Source: JAFEBO01 sp036392375
GTDB lineage: Bacteria > Planctomycetota > Phycisphaerae > Phycisphaerales > UBA1924
Direction: 5' to 3'
Assembly (NCBI GenBank): GCA_036392375.1
Contig: DASVYC010000120.1
Location: forward strand, 1-64,000
DNA length: 64,000 nucleotides
The position numbers were made by a program, and so were the translations under genes. Under the pieces are notes generated by a model that worked only from the letters and a program-made list of their open reading frames with translations, had not been told where the DNA came from and did not search any database. This document shows positions 18,109 to 26,913 of the stretch, one piece after another. Each line of letters starts with the position of its first letter. Position 1 is the first letter of the stretch.

Positions 18109-18672
18109 CTACAGACGCACGTCGAGGCTGGTGACGATCTGGTGGCCGGCGACCACGCCCCGCTGGCCGTAGGTGCCGGCGTGCGACAGCGAGCGTGCGA
18201 CCTGACGCATCAGGCCTTCCATGTGTGCCACGAGCACGCGGCTGATGACGCGCAGCAGGTTCTGCTCCTGCTGCAGGCTCTCGATTGCTTTGCGGAGCCG
18301 TGCGCTGAGCTCCAGAAGCTCGGTGCGTTCGCCGCCCGGGCAGTGCAAGGCGATGTCGCTCAGGCGGCTCAGGTTCCTGGGGGCGGGCGTGATCTCGCGG
18401 GCGGCCCGCGCAACCAGCGACTGACGCTTCAACTCGAGGTCGGCGATCGCCGCAAGAGTGGCCTGCTCCTCGCGCACAATCTGCTCGCAGCGTCGGACGT
18501 CCGCTTGACGGATCGCCTCGTGGTGCTGCCGGGTGTGCCGGAGCATTGCTTCGTGGCGGGAGAGCAAGGCGGTCAGCAGCTCGCGGAGTTCCTCGGGCAG
18601 CGGCCGCGGTTGGGTCGCTCCTGCGAGCTTCAGGCCCGGGTGCGACGCGTCGGAGTGGGCGGCGGCGTTCAT
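18109..18672 (-). CDS. flgN: FlgN-like export chaperone for FlgK/FlgL
   Basis: A 187-residue, mostly helical protein with heptad-like patterns (LRELLTALLSRHEAMLRHTR, LLELSARLRKAIESLQQEQN). This is the size, helix content and position (immediately before flgK) of FlgN chaperones, which hold FlgK and FlgL for export. Sequence similarity within the family is weak, so the assignment leans on context. It starts 24 bases after flgJ and has an Ala/Pro-rich N-terminus. Confidence 0.7.
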   Translation of the reverse strand: MNAAAHSDASHPGLKLAGATQPRPLPEELRELLTALLSRHEAMLRHTRQHHEAIRQADVRRCEQIVREEQATLAAIADLELKRQSLVARAAREITPAPRNLSRLSDIALHCPGGERTELLELSARLRKAIESLQQEQNLLRVISRVLVAHMEGLMRQVARSLSHAGTYGQRGVVAGHQIVTSLDVRL

Positions 18673-18696
18673 TGGTGTCTTCTCGTCGGTCGGGCG

Positions 18697-19119
18697 CTAC
18701 AGCATCGGGTCGACCGCGTCCTCCGGCGGAGGCGCGGTTCCCATGGCCTTCTTCAGCATGTCCTGTGCCAACCGGTCGACCAGCGGCCAGTTCCCCGACT
18801 TCACGAGCTTCTGCGCGATCTGGGCGTCGATCATCGACTGGAACTGCTTCTCCGCCTTGGTGGGCGCGAAGGGGGCTGCGGCGTTGTTGGTGGCGCGGAG
18901 CTGTTTGAAGATGGGCTGCACCAGAGCGATCGAGACGAAGTTCTCGGCCGCCTCACGTGTCTTGGCCGGGTCCGGCTTGCCCCGCATCCGCTCGACCTCG
19001 CGGCCCATGATCTGCGTGAACGCCTTCTGGTCGTCGCTCGAGAGACGCGGACGGGCCGCCAACGCCTGGGTCTCGGTGTTGGGCGGCGAGGCGAAGGAGA
19101 TGGCGGATGCGGAGCTCAC
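18697..19119 (-). CDS. flgJ: FlgJ-type rod-binding protein (no muramidase domain)
   Basis: A 140-residue protein matching only the rod-binding half of FlgJ (block EAAENFVSIALVQPIFKQLR, then the helical part up to LVDRLAQDMLKKAM). The peptidoglycan hydrolase half of the proteobacterial protein is absent, as in many non-proteobacterial flagellar systems. It lies between flgI and flgN-like on the same strand with short gaps (52 and 24 bases). Confidence 0.8.
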   Translation of the reverse strand: MSSASAISFASPPNTETQALAARPRLSSDDQKAFTQIMGREVERMRGKPDPAKTREAAENFVSIALVQPIFKQLRATNNAAAPFAPTKAEKQFQSMIDAQIAQKLVKSGNWPLVDRLAQDMLKKAMGTAPPPEDAVDPML

Positions 19120-19171
19120 GGATGGTCTCGGTGCGACCGTGCGGGCGCGTGGTCGGGTGAGTCGGGGTCGA

Positions 19172-20275
19172 TCAGTCGACGATGAACTTCGCGTGCAAAC
19201 GCCCTGTTTTGTAGAGCATTTGCAGGATCTCGATCTGGTCGATGACGGAGACGTCGAGCTGCTTCATCGCCGCCATCAGGTCGGCCAGGCGAGCGTTGTC
19301 GCTCTGACGTCCCTTGGTCGAGACGGGGGCGAACCGCGAACGCTCCGTCAGCGGGTTCTGGGGTGACGCCACCGGCGGCGGCGTGGTGGTGTTGATGATC
19401 AGTTCCTTGTGCGTCACGAGCCCCGGGCTGATCTCGACGTCGCCCGTGATGATGATGACGCCGCTGCGCGGGTTCACGATCACCTGGGCCGGCAGATCCA
19501 GATCCGCGACACGGACGCTGGTAGCCATCACCGCGGCGATGAATCCCGATTTGGCCGCACGCTCGGCCTCGGGGATCTCCACGCGGATGGTGCGCTCGTC
19601 GATGACGGTCGCGGCGCTGGTGGATTGACGCACGGCGGGATCGCCGCCCAAGGCCGACTGCGGGGAGGCCTCGGAGTTGATCGCGCTGGCGATCTTCTGG
19701 GCACTGGTCCACCCCGCGTAGTAAGGATGGATAAACAGATCGAAGACCTCACCCACCTCGGGACCCATGACGTCGCGCACGAGCTGCGCCCCGCCGCGGA
19801 TCTTGCCGCTGGTAGTGACCGACGGATCGGGCAGCTCGATCGAGCCGTTGGCCATGGCGTAGACCGGGCTGGAGATCAGCGGACCGCGCAGCGGCACCAG
19901 GATCAGCCGCCCGCCCTTGAGGCTGGTGGCGCTGTACACCGTGGAGATATACGCGTCGAAGCGATCGTCGGCTCGGCCGCCGATCTCGGGGATAGTCACG
20001 TCGACCCACACCACCGCAACGGCCTTGGCCGCCGAGAGTTCCTCGAGCTTGCCCGGCGCATTGCCCTCGTTCTCGAGCAGCTTGGCGAGCGGCCGCGCGA
20101 GGATCGGCTCCTTGCCGGCGTCGCCGGTGCCCTGCAGACCGACGACGAGGCCGAGGCCGCGGAGCTTGAACTCGCCCTGCCCCTTGATGCGGGTGAGATC
20201 GGCCACCTTGCTCGCGAAGGCGGCGGGGGCGATCAGGGCGATGATGGTCAGAATGAGGAGAACGCGGCGGAGCAT
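19172..20275 (-). CDS. flgI: Flagellar P-ring protein
   Basis: A 367-residue FlgI with signal peptide (MLRRVLLILTIIALIAPAAF). FlgI assembles the periplasmic P-ring around the rod. Conserved blocks include LRGLGLVVGLQGTGDAG, DVTIPEIGGRADDRFDAYIS (with the VLVP-like LILVPLRGP after it) and ARLADLMAAMKQLDVSVID near the C-terminus. The presence of FlgI with FlgH shows a Gram-negative basal body. flgI follows icd on the same strand after only 57 bases; normally flgH precedes it, and here flgH is 10 kb away. Confidence 0.97.
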   Translation of the reverse strand: MLRRVLLILTIIALIAPAAFASKVADLTRIKGQGEFKLRGLGLVVGLQGTGDAGKEPILARPLAKLLENEGNAPGKLEELSAAKAVAVVWVDVTIPEIGGRADDRFDAYISTVYSATSLKGGRLILVPLRGPLISSPVYAMANGSIELPDPSVTTSGKIRGGAQLVRDVMGPEVGEVFDLFIHPYYAGWTSAQKIASAINSEASPQSALGGDPAVRQSTSAATVIDERTIRVEIPEAERAAKSGFIAAVMATSVRVADLDLPAQVIVNPRSGVIIITGDVEISPGLVTHKELIINTTTPPPVASPQNPLTERSRFAPVSTKGRQSDNARLADLMAAMKQLDVSVIDQIEILQMLYKTGRLHAKFIVD

Positions 20276-20332
20276 CGACAGGCGGAACGCAAGGGGTGTG
20301 CCATGCCAATCCGCTGCACCAAGACGACCTGG

Positions 20333-21820
20333 CTACTGCCCCTGCGCGAGGCTATACCCCTTCACCCCATCAAACGTCCGCAGGAGCTCGTACGAGCACA
20401 CGGTGAAGCTCTCCGCGATCTTGTCCATCAGCGCCACGCAGCGGCTCTGGCCGAACGAGCCCGGGGTCACGCCTTCCTTCAGCTCAAAACGCACGCGGTA
20501 GTAGTCCACACATTCGGTGTACACGCTGCCCGTCGGCCACACCTGGGTGCCGCGGTTGCTGATGAGGGTGATGCGGAACGGCGTGTCGGCGCACGCACGC
20601 TGCATCTCTTCCGCCAGGGCCAGCGGGCTCAGCGGGCTGTCAAGGTAGATGTCGCAGCCGACGACCTGCGTCACGAGGTTCTTGAACGTGCGGATGACCT
20701 GCGGCCCGGCGGGCTTGGGAGCGCGGACGAAGCACGTCTCGCCCGCCGCGGGCACCTCCACTGCGGGCACCGTCTTGGGCTTGTTTCCCAGGTTGTTCTT
20801 GATCGCGGCGGTGAAGTCCTTGGTGCCGACGCTGGGCTTGGACTTGTCGCCGAAGTCGCCGGTGTGGATGCCGGATTCGAGCGTCGCCAGCAGCGCGTTC
20901 TCGAGCGTCGCCGCTTCCTTGTTCAGGCAGATGTGACGCAGCATCATCAGCCCCGACAGGATCAGGCTCGTCGGATTCGCGATGCCGCGGCCGGCGATGT
21001 CCGGCGCTGTGCCGTGGACCGCCTCGAAGATCGAAATGTGGTTGCCGATGTTCGCGCTCGGCGCAAAGCCCAGCCCGCCCACGAGACCGGCGCAGAGGTC
21101 GCTGACGATGTCGCCCTGCAGGTTGGGCAGCACGATCATGCCGTACTGCTGGGGCTTGACCACGAGGTTCATGCACAACGCATCGACGATGACATCGCCC
21201 TGCTCGATCTCGGGGAAGTCGCGGCCGGTCACCTTGAAGCGGTCAAGGAACAGACCGTCGGTCATCTTCATGATGTTGGCCTTGTGGCCGCAGTGGATCT
21301 TCTTGACGCCCAGCTTGCGGGCGGTCTGGAAGGCGAAGCGGTGGACCTCATCGCAGCCGGGGGCGGAGATGAGTCGCTTGCACTGGATCATGTCGTTGCT
21401 GAGCCGGTGCTCGACGCCGCCGTAGGTGTCCTCGATATTCTCGCGGACGACGGAGAAGTCGAGATAGATGCCGGCTTTGGAATACACGGTCTGCACGCCG
21501 GGCAGGGTCTTGAAGGTGCGGAAGTTCGCGAACGCGTTCCACATCTTGCGGGCGGTGACGTTGATCGACTTGCCGCCGCCGCCCTTGGGCGTCTCCATCG
21601 GGCCCTTGAAGAGGATGCCGGAGTCTTCCACGACCCGCACGGCGTCATCGCTCATGCCGCGGCTGTTGCCCTTGGCGAAGACGGAGGCGCCCATCTCGAC
21701 CTCGCGGAAGTGCACGAAGTTCGACACCCCCGCCGCTGCGAAGAGGTCGAGTGTGGCGTCCATGATCTCGGGGCCGATGCCGTCGCCCTTGGCGACCGCG
21801 ATTTGGAGGGTTTGCGACAT
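20333..21820 (-). CDS. icd: NADP-dependent isocitrate dehydrogenase, long C-terminal form
   Basis: A 495-residue enzyme of the isocitrate/isopropylmalate dehydrogenase family, converting isocitrate to 2-oxoglutarate. Landmarks: AVAKGDGIGPEIMDATLDLF at the N-terminus, RENIEDTYGGVEHRL (substrate loop), DALCMNLVVKPQQYGMIVLP followed by NLQGDIVSDLCAGLVGG, and EAVHGTAPDIAGRGIANP (cofactor loop). The extra 140 or so C-terminal residues are the type found in the roughly 480-residue subfamily. ATG at 21820 (MSQTLQIAVAKGDG) is the natural start; no Shine-Dalgarno is evident. Confidence 0.95.
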   Translation of the reverse strand: MSQTLQIAVAKGDGIGPEIMDATLDLFAAAGVSNFVHFREVEMGASVFAKGNSRGMSDDAVRVVEDSGILFKGPMETPKGGGGKSINVTARKMWNAFANFRTFKTLPGVQTVYSKAGIYLDFSVVRENIEDTYGGVEHRLSNDMIQCKRLISAPGCDEVHRFAFQTARKLGVKKIHCGHKANIMKMTDGLFLDRFKVTGRDFPEIEQGDVIVDALCMNLVVKPQQYGMIVLPNLQGDIVSDLCAGLVGGLGFAPSANIGNHISIFEAVHGTAPDIAGRGIANPTSLILSGLMMLRHICLNKEAATLENALLATLESGIHTGDFGDKSKPSVGTKDFTAAIKNNLGNKPKTVPAVEVPAAGETCFVRAPKPAGPQVIRTFKNLVTQVVGCDIYLDSPLSPLALAEEMQRACADTPFRITLISNRGTQVWPTGSVYTECVDYYRVRFELKEGVTPGSFGQSRCVALMDKIAESFTVCSYELLRTFDGVKGYSLAQGQ

Positions 21821-22068
21821 AGGTGGTGGGGTTGGTTGAGAGCAAGCGGGGTGTGGGCCGGGACGGTGCTGCACGAGTTCGCGACACGAGGGGCCGAATC
21901 GCGTTACCTTGGTATCGGTCCGGTATCGAAGGGTCTCAAGGGTAGGTTTGTGCGACGAAACAAGCCTCGGCAATCGGCCCTGTCAGGCCCCGATTCTGAA
22001 TGAAAGACCCGAATCGATCATGTGACGCAAACCCCTGATTGCACGCGACATCCGTACAGGAGTTCCTC

Positions 22069-22566
22069 ATGTCCACCGTCCACCGCGATCGCGCTCTCGC
22101 ACTGCTCGACTTCTCGCACGGCCTCACGCTCGGTCTGCTCAAGGAAGTGCCTGCCGACAAGATGACCCATCAGCCTTCGCCCACGGATAACCATTTCGTT
22201 TGGACCTTTGGCCACCTCGCCACTACCTACTCATGGCTCAAGTCGCTCGTCGCGGGCGAGTTCCACCCGCTCCCTGATTCCTACAACGGCCTCTTCGGCA
22301 TGGGCAGCAAGCCGACGTCCGACGCGAAGGCGTACCCGTCGTTCGCCGAAGTGAAGAAGCACAGCGACGAGGCCTACGCCGCGTTCGTGGAGGCGGTGAA
22401 AAAGCAGAACGACGCCGAACTGCTCAAGCCGACCGTCGCCGACTCGCACGGCTTCGCGACCGACCGCCTCGACGCCGTCGCGAAGGGCGCGTGGCACGAG
22501 GGGTGGCACGCCGGACAGCTCGCCAGCATCCGCAAGTCGCTGGGCATCAAGAACCTGATGGGCTGA
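22069..22566 (+). CDS. DinB/YfiT-like metal-binding four-helix protein
   Basis: A 165-residue protein of the DinB-like superfamily. The metal-binding histidines are visible at H49 (FGHLATTYSW) and H143/H147 (HEGWHAGQ). Family members include thiol- or damage-related proteins, but most are uncharacterised, so no reaction is proposed. The start at 22069 has AGGAG nine bases upstream; an earlier in-frame ATG at 22039 lacks one. It converges with the TetR gene, the stops being 6 bases apart. Confidence 0.8.
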   Translation: MSTVHRDRALALLDFSHGLTLGLLKEVPADKMTHQPSPTDNHFVWTFGHLATTYSWLKSLVAGEFHPLPDSYNGLFGMGSKPTSDAKAYPSFAEVKKHSDEAYAAFVEAVKKQNDAELLKPTVADSHGFATDRLDAVAKGAWHEGWHAGQLASIRKSLGIKNLMG

Positions 22567-22572
22567 TCGGGC

Positions 22573-23133
22573 TCAGGCGCCGATCCGAGCCGCCGCGATC
22601 AACGCGCGGCTCGTCTCGAAGAGCGTTCGCGCCATCGCTTCGGGCGTGCTCGGGTCGAGGCTTGAAAGCCACTCGCGCACGAGCGCGAGTTGTGCGGCGG
22701 CGCACTGTGCGGCGAGCAGTCGGGCGGGTAGTCTGCGCGGTACGGGATTGACCTCAAGCCGCTCCTCGATCAGTTCCGCCAGCCGTCGCTCGATCGCGAC
22801 GCCGCTCTCGCCCCGCAGCATCACCAACGCGGCGGCACGGTTCTCGTGGACGTGAAGCACAACGTGGCCGACGCCCTCCAGCGTGCCGTCAGCCGCGGCG
22901 GCATCCGCCATTGGTGTGAGCATCCGCGTCGCGGCGTGCTTGAGGAGTTCTTCGGTGTTGCGAAAGTGCTCGTAGAACGTCGAGCGTCCCACGCCGGCCT
23001 CGTCGATGATCTTCGGCACGCTGATCGAGTCGATCGGATGCGAGAGCGCCAACTCGTTGAACGAGCCGACGATCGCGCTGCGCGTCCTCGCCGCTCTCGG
23101 GTCGTTCGGAGGTTCGCTCGGTCGCTCGGACAT
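22573..23133 (-). CDS. TetR/AcrR family transcriptional regulator
   Basis: A 186-residue regulator. The N-terminal helix-turn-helix is typical (RTRSAIVGSFNELALSH, then VPKIIDEAGVGRSTFYEHFR) and the C-terminal ligand domain is helical. The start at 23133 (MSERPSEPP) is where the DNA-binding domain begins; longer in-frame forms are unlikely. It is transcribed away from the membrane protein gene at 23306, which is the usual arrangement for a TetR repressor and its target. Confidence 0.9.
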   Translation of the reverse strand: MSERPSEPPNDPRAARTRSAIVGSFNELALSHPIDSISVPKIIDEAGVGRSTFYEHFRNTEELLKHAATRMLTPMADAAAADGTLEGVGHVVLHVHENRAAALVMLRGESGVAIERRLAELIEERLEVNPVPRRLPARLLAAQCAAAQLALVREWLSSLDPSTPEAMARTLFETSRALIAAARIGA

Positions 23134-23185
23134 GGTGCTCGTCTCGGTGGCGGTTTCGCGCCCGCTCCAGAGGGTGGGGGGGCAA

Positions 23186-23202
23186 GGAAGGCAGGACCTT
23201 CC
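23186..23202. promoter_or_regulatory. Candidate TetR operator
   Basis: A perfect 6-5-6 palindrome (GGAAGGCAGGACCTTCC) in the 172-base spacer between the divergent TetR and membrane-protein genes. The size and place fit a TetR-type operator; binding is inference. Confidence 0.4.
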
Positions 23203-23305
23203 GGACATCCTACGCGGAGCGCCCGGAAACCCGGCAAAACAAGGGCGACACACTTCCCCAGCTCCGGCACCTCGGCGATACTCCGCCCGCAAAGGAGTCT
23301 CGCTC

Positions 23306-24058
23306 ATGTCCTCCGACCAGAACTCTTCCACAGCGGACGCTTCTCTCATCGCCGGCTCCGCCCCCGCGTTCGATCCCGTCCGGGCCAACAGTCGAGACGA
23401 TCGCGGCTCCGCGTTGTGCATGTTCGTCGGCACCGCCATCATGCTCGCCGCGATGAGTGTGCATCCGACCGCGCACACGCATGACCTGGCAACCTTCTTC
23501 CGCGAGACCGCCGATGGCGCCTTGCTAAACCGCGGGGTTCACGGCTCCGCGGTCGCGGGCATGTGGATCTCGTTCTGCGGCCAGTGCGGCTTGGCACTCG
23601 CCCTCGGCTTCAGCCGCACGGTGGTGCGTCTCGGCCTGATCTTCGTGATGGCGGGAACGATCGTCCTGACCGGTGCCGCCACCGCCAACGGCGTCATCCT
23701 GCCCTGGCTGGCCGAGCGGTACGTCGAAGCCAACGCCGCCACGCAGGAATCCGCGCGCCCCCTGCTGGTGCTCGTCACCGCCGCCAACCGCGCCTGCGAT
23801 CACATCGGCATCGTCGCGCTCGGCCTCGGGCTGGCAGCATGGTCAGTGGACCTGCAGCGATCCAGCGCCACCCGGCCGCTCGCCATCGCTGGCTTCATCT
23901 GCGGCATCGGCCCGATCATCGCGCTCTTCATCGGCAAGCTCCCCATGACCGTCCACGGCTTCGGCCTGTTCGCACTCATCCAGGGACTCTGGATCGTTGC
24001 CGCCGCGATCGCCCTCCGCAACGGAGTGGTCCGCCGGGTCGGCGCGGTTCTATCGTGA
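23306..24058 (+). CDS. Polytopic membrane protein of unknown function
   Basis: A 250-residue protein with about six membrane segments (starting near ALCMFVGTAIMLAAMSV, then GMWISFCGQCGLALALGF, VRLGLIFVMAGTIVLTGA, HIGIVALGLGLAAWSV, LAIAGFICGIGPIIALFIG, LFALIQGLWIVAAAIAL). No conserved active-site motif is recognised. The start has AAAGGAG eight bases before it. Its divergent orientation to a TetR regulator suggests it is induced by a small molecule. It ends 3 bases before the ECF sigma gene. Confidence 0.7.
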   Translation: MSSDQNSSTADASLIAGSAPAFDPVRANSRDDRGSALCMFVGTAIMLAAMSVHPTAHTHDLATFFRETADGALLNRGVHGSAVAGMWISFCGQCGLALALGFSRTVVRLGLIFVMAGTIVLTGAATANGVILPWLAERYVEANAATQESARPLLVLVTAANRACDHIGIVALGLGLAAWSVDLQRSSATRPLAIAGFICGIGPIIALFIGKLPMTVHGFGLFALIQGLWIVAAAIALRNGVVRRVGAVLS

Positions 24059-24061
24059 TCC

Positions 24062-24931
24062 GTGGCAACCCCCGCCCGCAAGCCTCTCGCACGGCCCGGC
24101 CGACCCGCGGCTCGCAGCGCCTCCTTCGCCGATGTCCTGCCAACGCTCCTCGATGAGCACGGCCCCAAGCTCTACGCGCTCGCGCGTCGCCTCTGCGGCA
24201 ACGAGACGGACGCGCAGGACATGATGCAAGAAGTCTTCCTCCAGGCCGCACGCCGATGGGAGACCTTCCGAGGCGAATCGAATCCCGCGACGTGGATCTA
24301 CTCCATCGCGGCCCATTCCTGCGGCCAGCGCAAGCGCCGCCGTTTCGCCAGCGACCGCCGCATGCCCGCGTTCTCACAGATCGCGCCGTGGACTGAATCG
24401 ACGGTGTCTCGTGCGGCTCTGGGCGGTCCGGTGACGAACATCGAACGCAAGGAGAGCGAGCGTGCGCTACATGTGGCGATCGTGCGGCTGCCGCAGGCCT
24501 TTCGCGTGCCTCTGGTGATGAAGGAGATGCTCGAACTCCCGATCTCCGAGGTGGCGCACGCACTGAACCTCAAAGAGCAGACCGTCAAGACCCGCGTGCA
24601 TCGCGCCCGGCTCATGCTTCGCAAGGCCCTCACCAGCGAGCTCAAGCAAGTCGAAGCACCGGACCCGATCTACGAGAAGCAGGTGTGCATGGATCTCCTG
24701 CAGGCCAAGCTGGACGCGATGGACCACGCCCGCGGCTTCCCGATCGGGCAGGATGTGCTCTGCGAACGCTGCCGAGCCGTGTTCAAGGAACTCGATCTCG
24801 TGCAGGACACCTGCGCCAAAATGACCGAGGGAAAGTTCCCTGATTCGCTCCGGCGCGCCATCGTGCGAGCGAACGCAGAAGTTCCGGAGAAGCCTCTTTC
24901 CAAGGCACGTCCGCGGTCTGGCAAGCAATAG
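24062..24931 (+). CDS. ECF-type RNA polymerase sigma factor with Cys-rich C-terminal tail
   Basis: A 289-residue sigma-70 family protein read from a GTG start, the only reasonable one, 3 bases after the previous stop. Region 2 spans about residues 34-92 (LYALARRLCGNETDAQDMMQ, then EVFLQAARRWETFRG) and region 4 about 138-190 (LPQAFRVPLVMKEMLELPIS, VKTRVHRARLMLRKAL). The last 90 residues go beyond a usual ECF factor and carry Cys209, a CERC pair (Cys234/Cys237) and Cys251, which resembles a zinc-finger anti-sigma module and may make the factor self-regulating or redox-sensing. The downstream genes are a rhodanese and an AhpD-like protein, both thiol chemistry proteins. Confidence 0.85.
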   Translation: MATPARKPLARPGRPAARSASFADVLPTLLDEHGPKLYALARRLCGNETDAQDMMQEVFLQAARRWETFRGESNPATWIYSIAAHSCGQRKRRRFASDRRMPAFSQIAPWTESTVSRAALGGPVTNIERKESERALHVAIVRLPQAFRVPLVMKEMLELPISEVAHALNLKEQTVKTRVHRARLMLRKALTSELKQVEAPDPIYEKQVCMDLLQAKLDAMDHARGFPIGQDVLCERCRAVFKELDLVQDTCAKMTEGKFPDSLRRAIVRANAEVPEKPLSKARPRSGKQ

Positions 24932-25023
24932 AAAATTCTTTGCTTCGCTCGGGAACCACCCGTCGATCGTCGGCCTCTCAATGGTGGCGGGGCCGTGTGC
25001 GGCCAGCCACGCGGAGAAGCACG

Positions 25024-25638
25024 ATGAACACCACGGCTGGCGATACCACGCCCCGAACGAGAGTGCCTACGAACGCTGTCCACGAAGTCGAGCCCGCGAC
25101 GGTCGCCGATTGGCTCCGCCGCGGCGAGTGCATCGTCTGCGACGTCCGCGAACCCGACGAGCACGCCGCGGAGCACATCGACGGCACCACCCTGCGCCCG
25201 CTCTCGACGCTCGACTTCTCAGATCTGAAGCAGGCAAGCCCGTGCGTAGTCTTCCACTGCAAAGGGGGCAAGCGTTCCGCGGACGCCGCGGCCCGGGCCC
25301 TTGCCTTGCTCCCGGGCGTTGAGATCTGCACGATGGTCGGCGGCATCGAGGCCTGGAAGCGTGCCAACCTGCCGACGATCCGCGGCACTCGGGCGGTCCG
25401 CATGACCGTGCTGCAGCAGACACAACTCGCGATCGGTCTCATGACCCTCACCGGCCTCGGCTTCGGCTTCTTTGTCCACCCCGCCGGCTATCTGCTCAGC
25501 GCCCTGATGGGTGCGGGCCTCACGTTCGCGGGCATCACGGGCTTCTGCGGCCTGATGAACCTCTTGGCCGTCATGCCGTGGAACCGCGTGCCAACCTCCA
25601 CGAAAGCCAATCCAGTCGCGTGCCAGACGACGCCCTGA
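25024..25638 (+). CDS. Membrane-bound rhodanese (YgaP-like)
   Basis: A 204-residue protein. Residues 25-120 form a rhodanese domain with the catalytic loop HCKGGKRSADA (Cys79), which transfers sulfane sulfur. The C-terminal part is a two-segment membrane anchor of the DUF2892 type (GLMTLTGLGFGFFVHPAGYL, ALMGAGLTFAGITGFCGLMN). This domain order is that of the inner-membrane rhodanese YgaP. The start at 25024 has CGGAGAAG before it. It is in line with the ECF sigma gene (92-base gap) and probably part of the same regulon. Confidence 0.88.
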   Translation: MNTTAGDTTPRTRVPTNAVHEVEPATVADWLRRGECIVCDVREPDEHAAEHIDGTTLRPLSTLDFSDLKQASPCVVFHCKGGKRSADAAARALALLPGVEICTMVGGIEAWKRANLPTIRGTRAVRMTVLQQTQLAIGLMTLTGLGFGFFVHPAGYLLSALMGAGLTFAGITGFCGLMNLLAVMPWNRVPTSTKANPVACQTTP

Positions 25639-25687
25639 TCTCTCCTCCGTACCCCCCAAGACCCCCTCACTTTCTCAGGACACTCCC

Positions 25688-26044
25688 ATGCTGAACGACC
25701 CCGCCAAGTTCTACGACCAGTGGCCCGCCACCATGAACGCGATGAAGTCCAAGGCCCCCGACATCGGCAAGGCCTTCGGCCCGTTCTTCCAGATGCTCAT
25801 GAAGGACGGCGCTCTGAACGTCAAGCAGAAGGAACTCATCGCCATCGGCATCGCCGTCGCCACCCGCTGCGAGCCCTGCATCTACGCCCACGTCGAGAAG
25901 TGCTTCAAGAACGGCGCGACCGGCGCCGAGATCATGGACGCCGTCGGCGTCGCCGTCATGATGGGCGGCGGACCGGTCTACACCTACGCCCCGATCGCCG
26001 CGGCAGCGGTGGCGCACCATGAACAAACAGTCGGCGCAAACTGA
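25688..26044 (+). CDS. AhpD-like carboxymuconolactone decarboxylase family protein
   Basis: A 118-residue protein of the AhpD/CMD fold. It has the redox CxxC-x3-H motif (CEPCIYAH, Cys61, Cys64 and His68) plus the helix ELIAIGIAVATR before it. AhpD-type proteins act as alkylhydroperoxidases or thiol reductants. ATG 25688 follows an AGGA site. It lies 49 bases after the rhodanese on the same strand, so the sigma factor, rhodanese and this gene look like one thiol-stress unit. It converges with trmD. Confidence 0.88.
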   Translation: MLNDPAKFYDQWPATMNAMKSKAPDIGKAFGPFFQMLMKDGALNVKQKELIAIGIAVATRCEPCIYAHVEKCFKNGATGAEIMDAVGVAVMMGGGPVYTYAPIAAAAVAHHEQTVGAN

Positions 26045-26056
26045 TCGGCGCTCGCG

Positions 26057-26767
26057 TCAGGCGAGCAGATCCGGCCTTCGCGCCTTCGTCCGTGCCAGCG
26101 CCTGCTCGTGCCGCCACTTCGCGATCCTCGCGTGATCGCCGGAGAGCAAAATCTCCGGCACACCCACGCCCATCCACTCGCGGGGCTTGGTGTAGTGTGG
26201 GCAATCCAGCAGTCTCTTTCCATCCGCGGCGGCGCCGAATGAGTCCTGTTCCGCCGAGTCTTCGTGCCCCAGCGCACCCGGCAGCTTGCGGATGATCGCG
26301 TCCATCAGCACCATCGCCGCCAGTTCGCCGCCGCTGAGCACATAGTCGCCCACGCTGATCTCCAGCGGCGCGAGCTTCTCGATCACGCGTTCGTCGAGCC
26401 CCTCGTAATGCCCCGCGATCAAGAGCAGCCGCGGTTTGGTCGCGAGTTCCTCGACAATCGCCTGCTTCAGCGGCACACCCTGCGGCGTCAGCAAGATCCG
26501 AGTCGCCGGCCGCGGATCGAGCGCTTCCACGCCCATCACCGCGTCGAACATCGGTTGACACATCATCACCATCCCCGGCCCGCCGCCGAACGGGCGGTCG
26601 TCCGTTTTCTGGTGCTTGTCGTGCGTAAAGCCGCGGATGTTGGTCGCGTGCCACTCGACCAGCCCCGCGGCCCGTGCCCGGGCCGGAATGCTCACCCCAA
26701 GCGCCGCCGGCGCCTGCGCCGCGAACATCTCCGGGAACGTGGTCAGAATGTCAAATCGCAACGCCAT
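26057..26767 (-). CDS. trmD: tRNA (guanine-N1)-methyltransferase
   Basis: A 236-residue TrmD, which makes m1G37 next to the anticodon and prevents frameshifting. The trefoil-knot SAM-binding blocks are present (LLLIAGHYEGLDERVIE and ISVGDYVLSGGELAAM), as are the N-terminal FDILTTFPEMF and DDRPFGGGPGMVMM. In many bacteria trmD lies with rpsP, rimM and rplS; here it is alone, converging with the AhpD-like gene 12 bases away. Confidence 0.97.
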   Translation of the reverse strand: MALRFDILTTFPEMFAAQAPAALGVSIPARARAAGLVEWHATNIRGFTHDKHQKTDDRPFGGGPGMVMMCQPMFDAVMGVEALDPRPATRILLTPQGVPLKQAIVEELATKPRLLLIAGHYEGLDERVIEKLAPLEISVGDYVLSGGELAAMVLMDAIIRKLPGALGHEDSAEQDSFGAAADGKRLLDCPHYTKPREWMGVGVPEILLSGDHARIAKWRHEQALARTKARRPDLLA

Positions 26768-26913
26768 GCCGGATTGTCTGCCCCCTCCGAGCCGCGGGCT
26801 TCAGCCCGCGCGGCAAGGCGTGACCGGACGAAAAGGCCCTCCCAACTTCGCCGCGACCAACTCCCCGTTCCCAGCGGCCGGAGGCCGAGGCGTGCGTTCG
26901 CTTCCAACCCAAG

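Noticed and set aside
16687..19185. 832-codon plus-strand frame opposite flgK, flgN and flgJ
   Set aside because: Crosses three well-supported minus-strand genes and has low-complexity composition typical of antisense frames in GC-rich DNA.
19409..22003. 864-codon plus-strand frame opposite flgI and icd
   Set aside because: Shadow of two conserved genes; no domain or signal can be seen in it.
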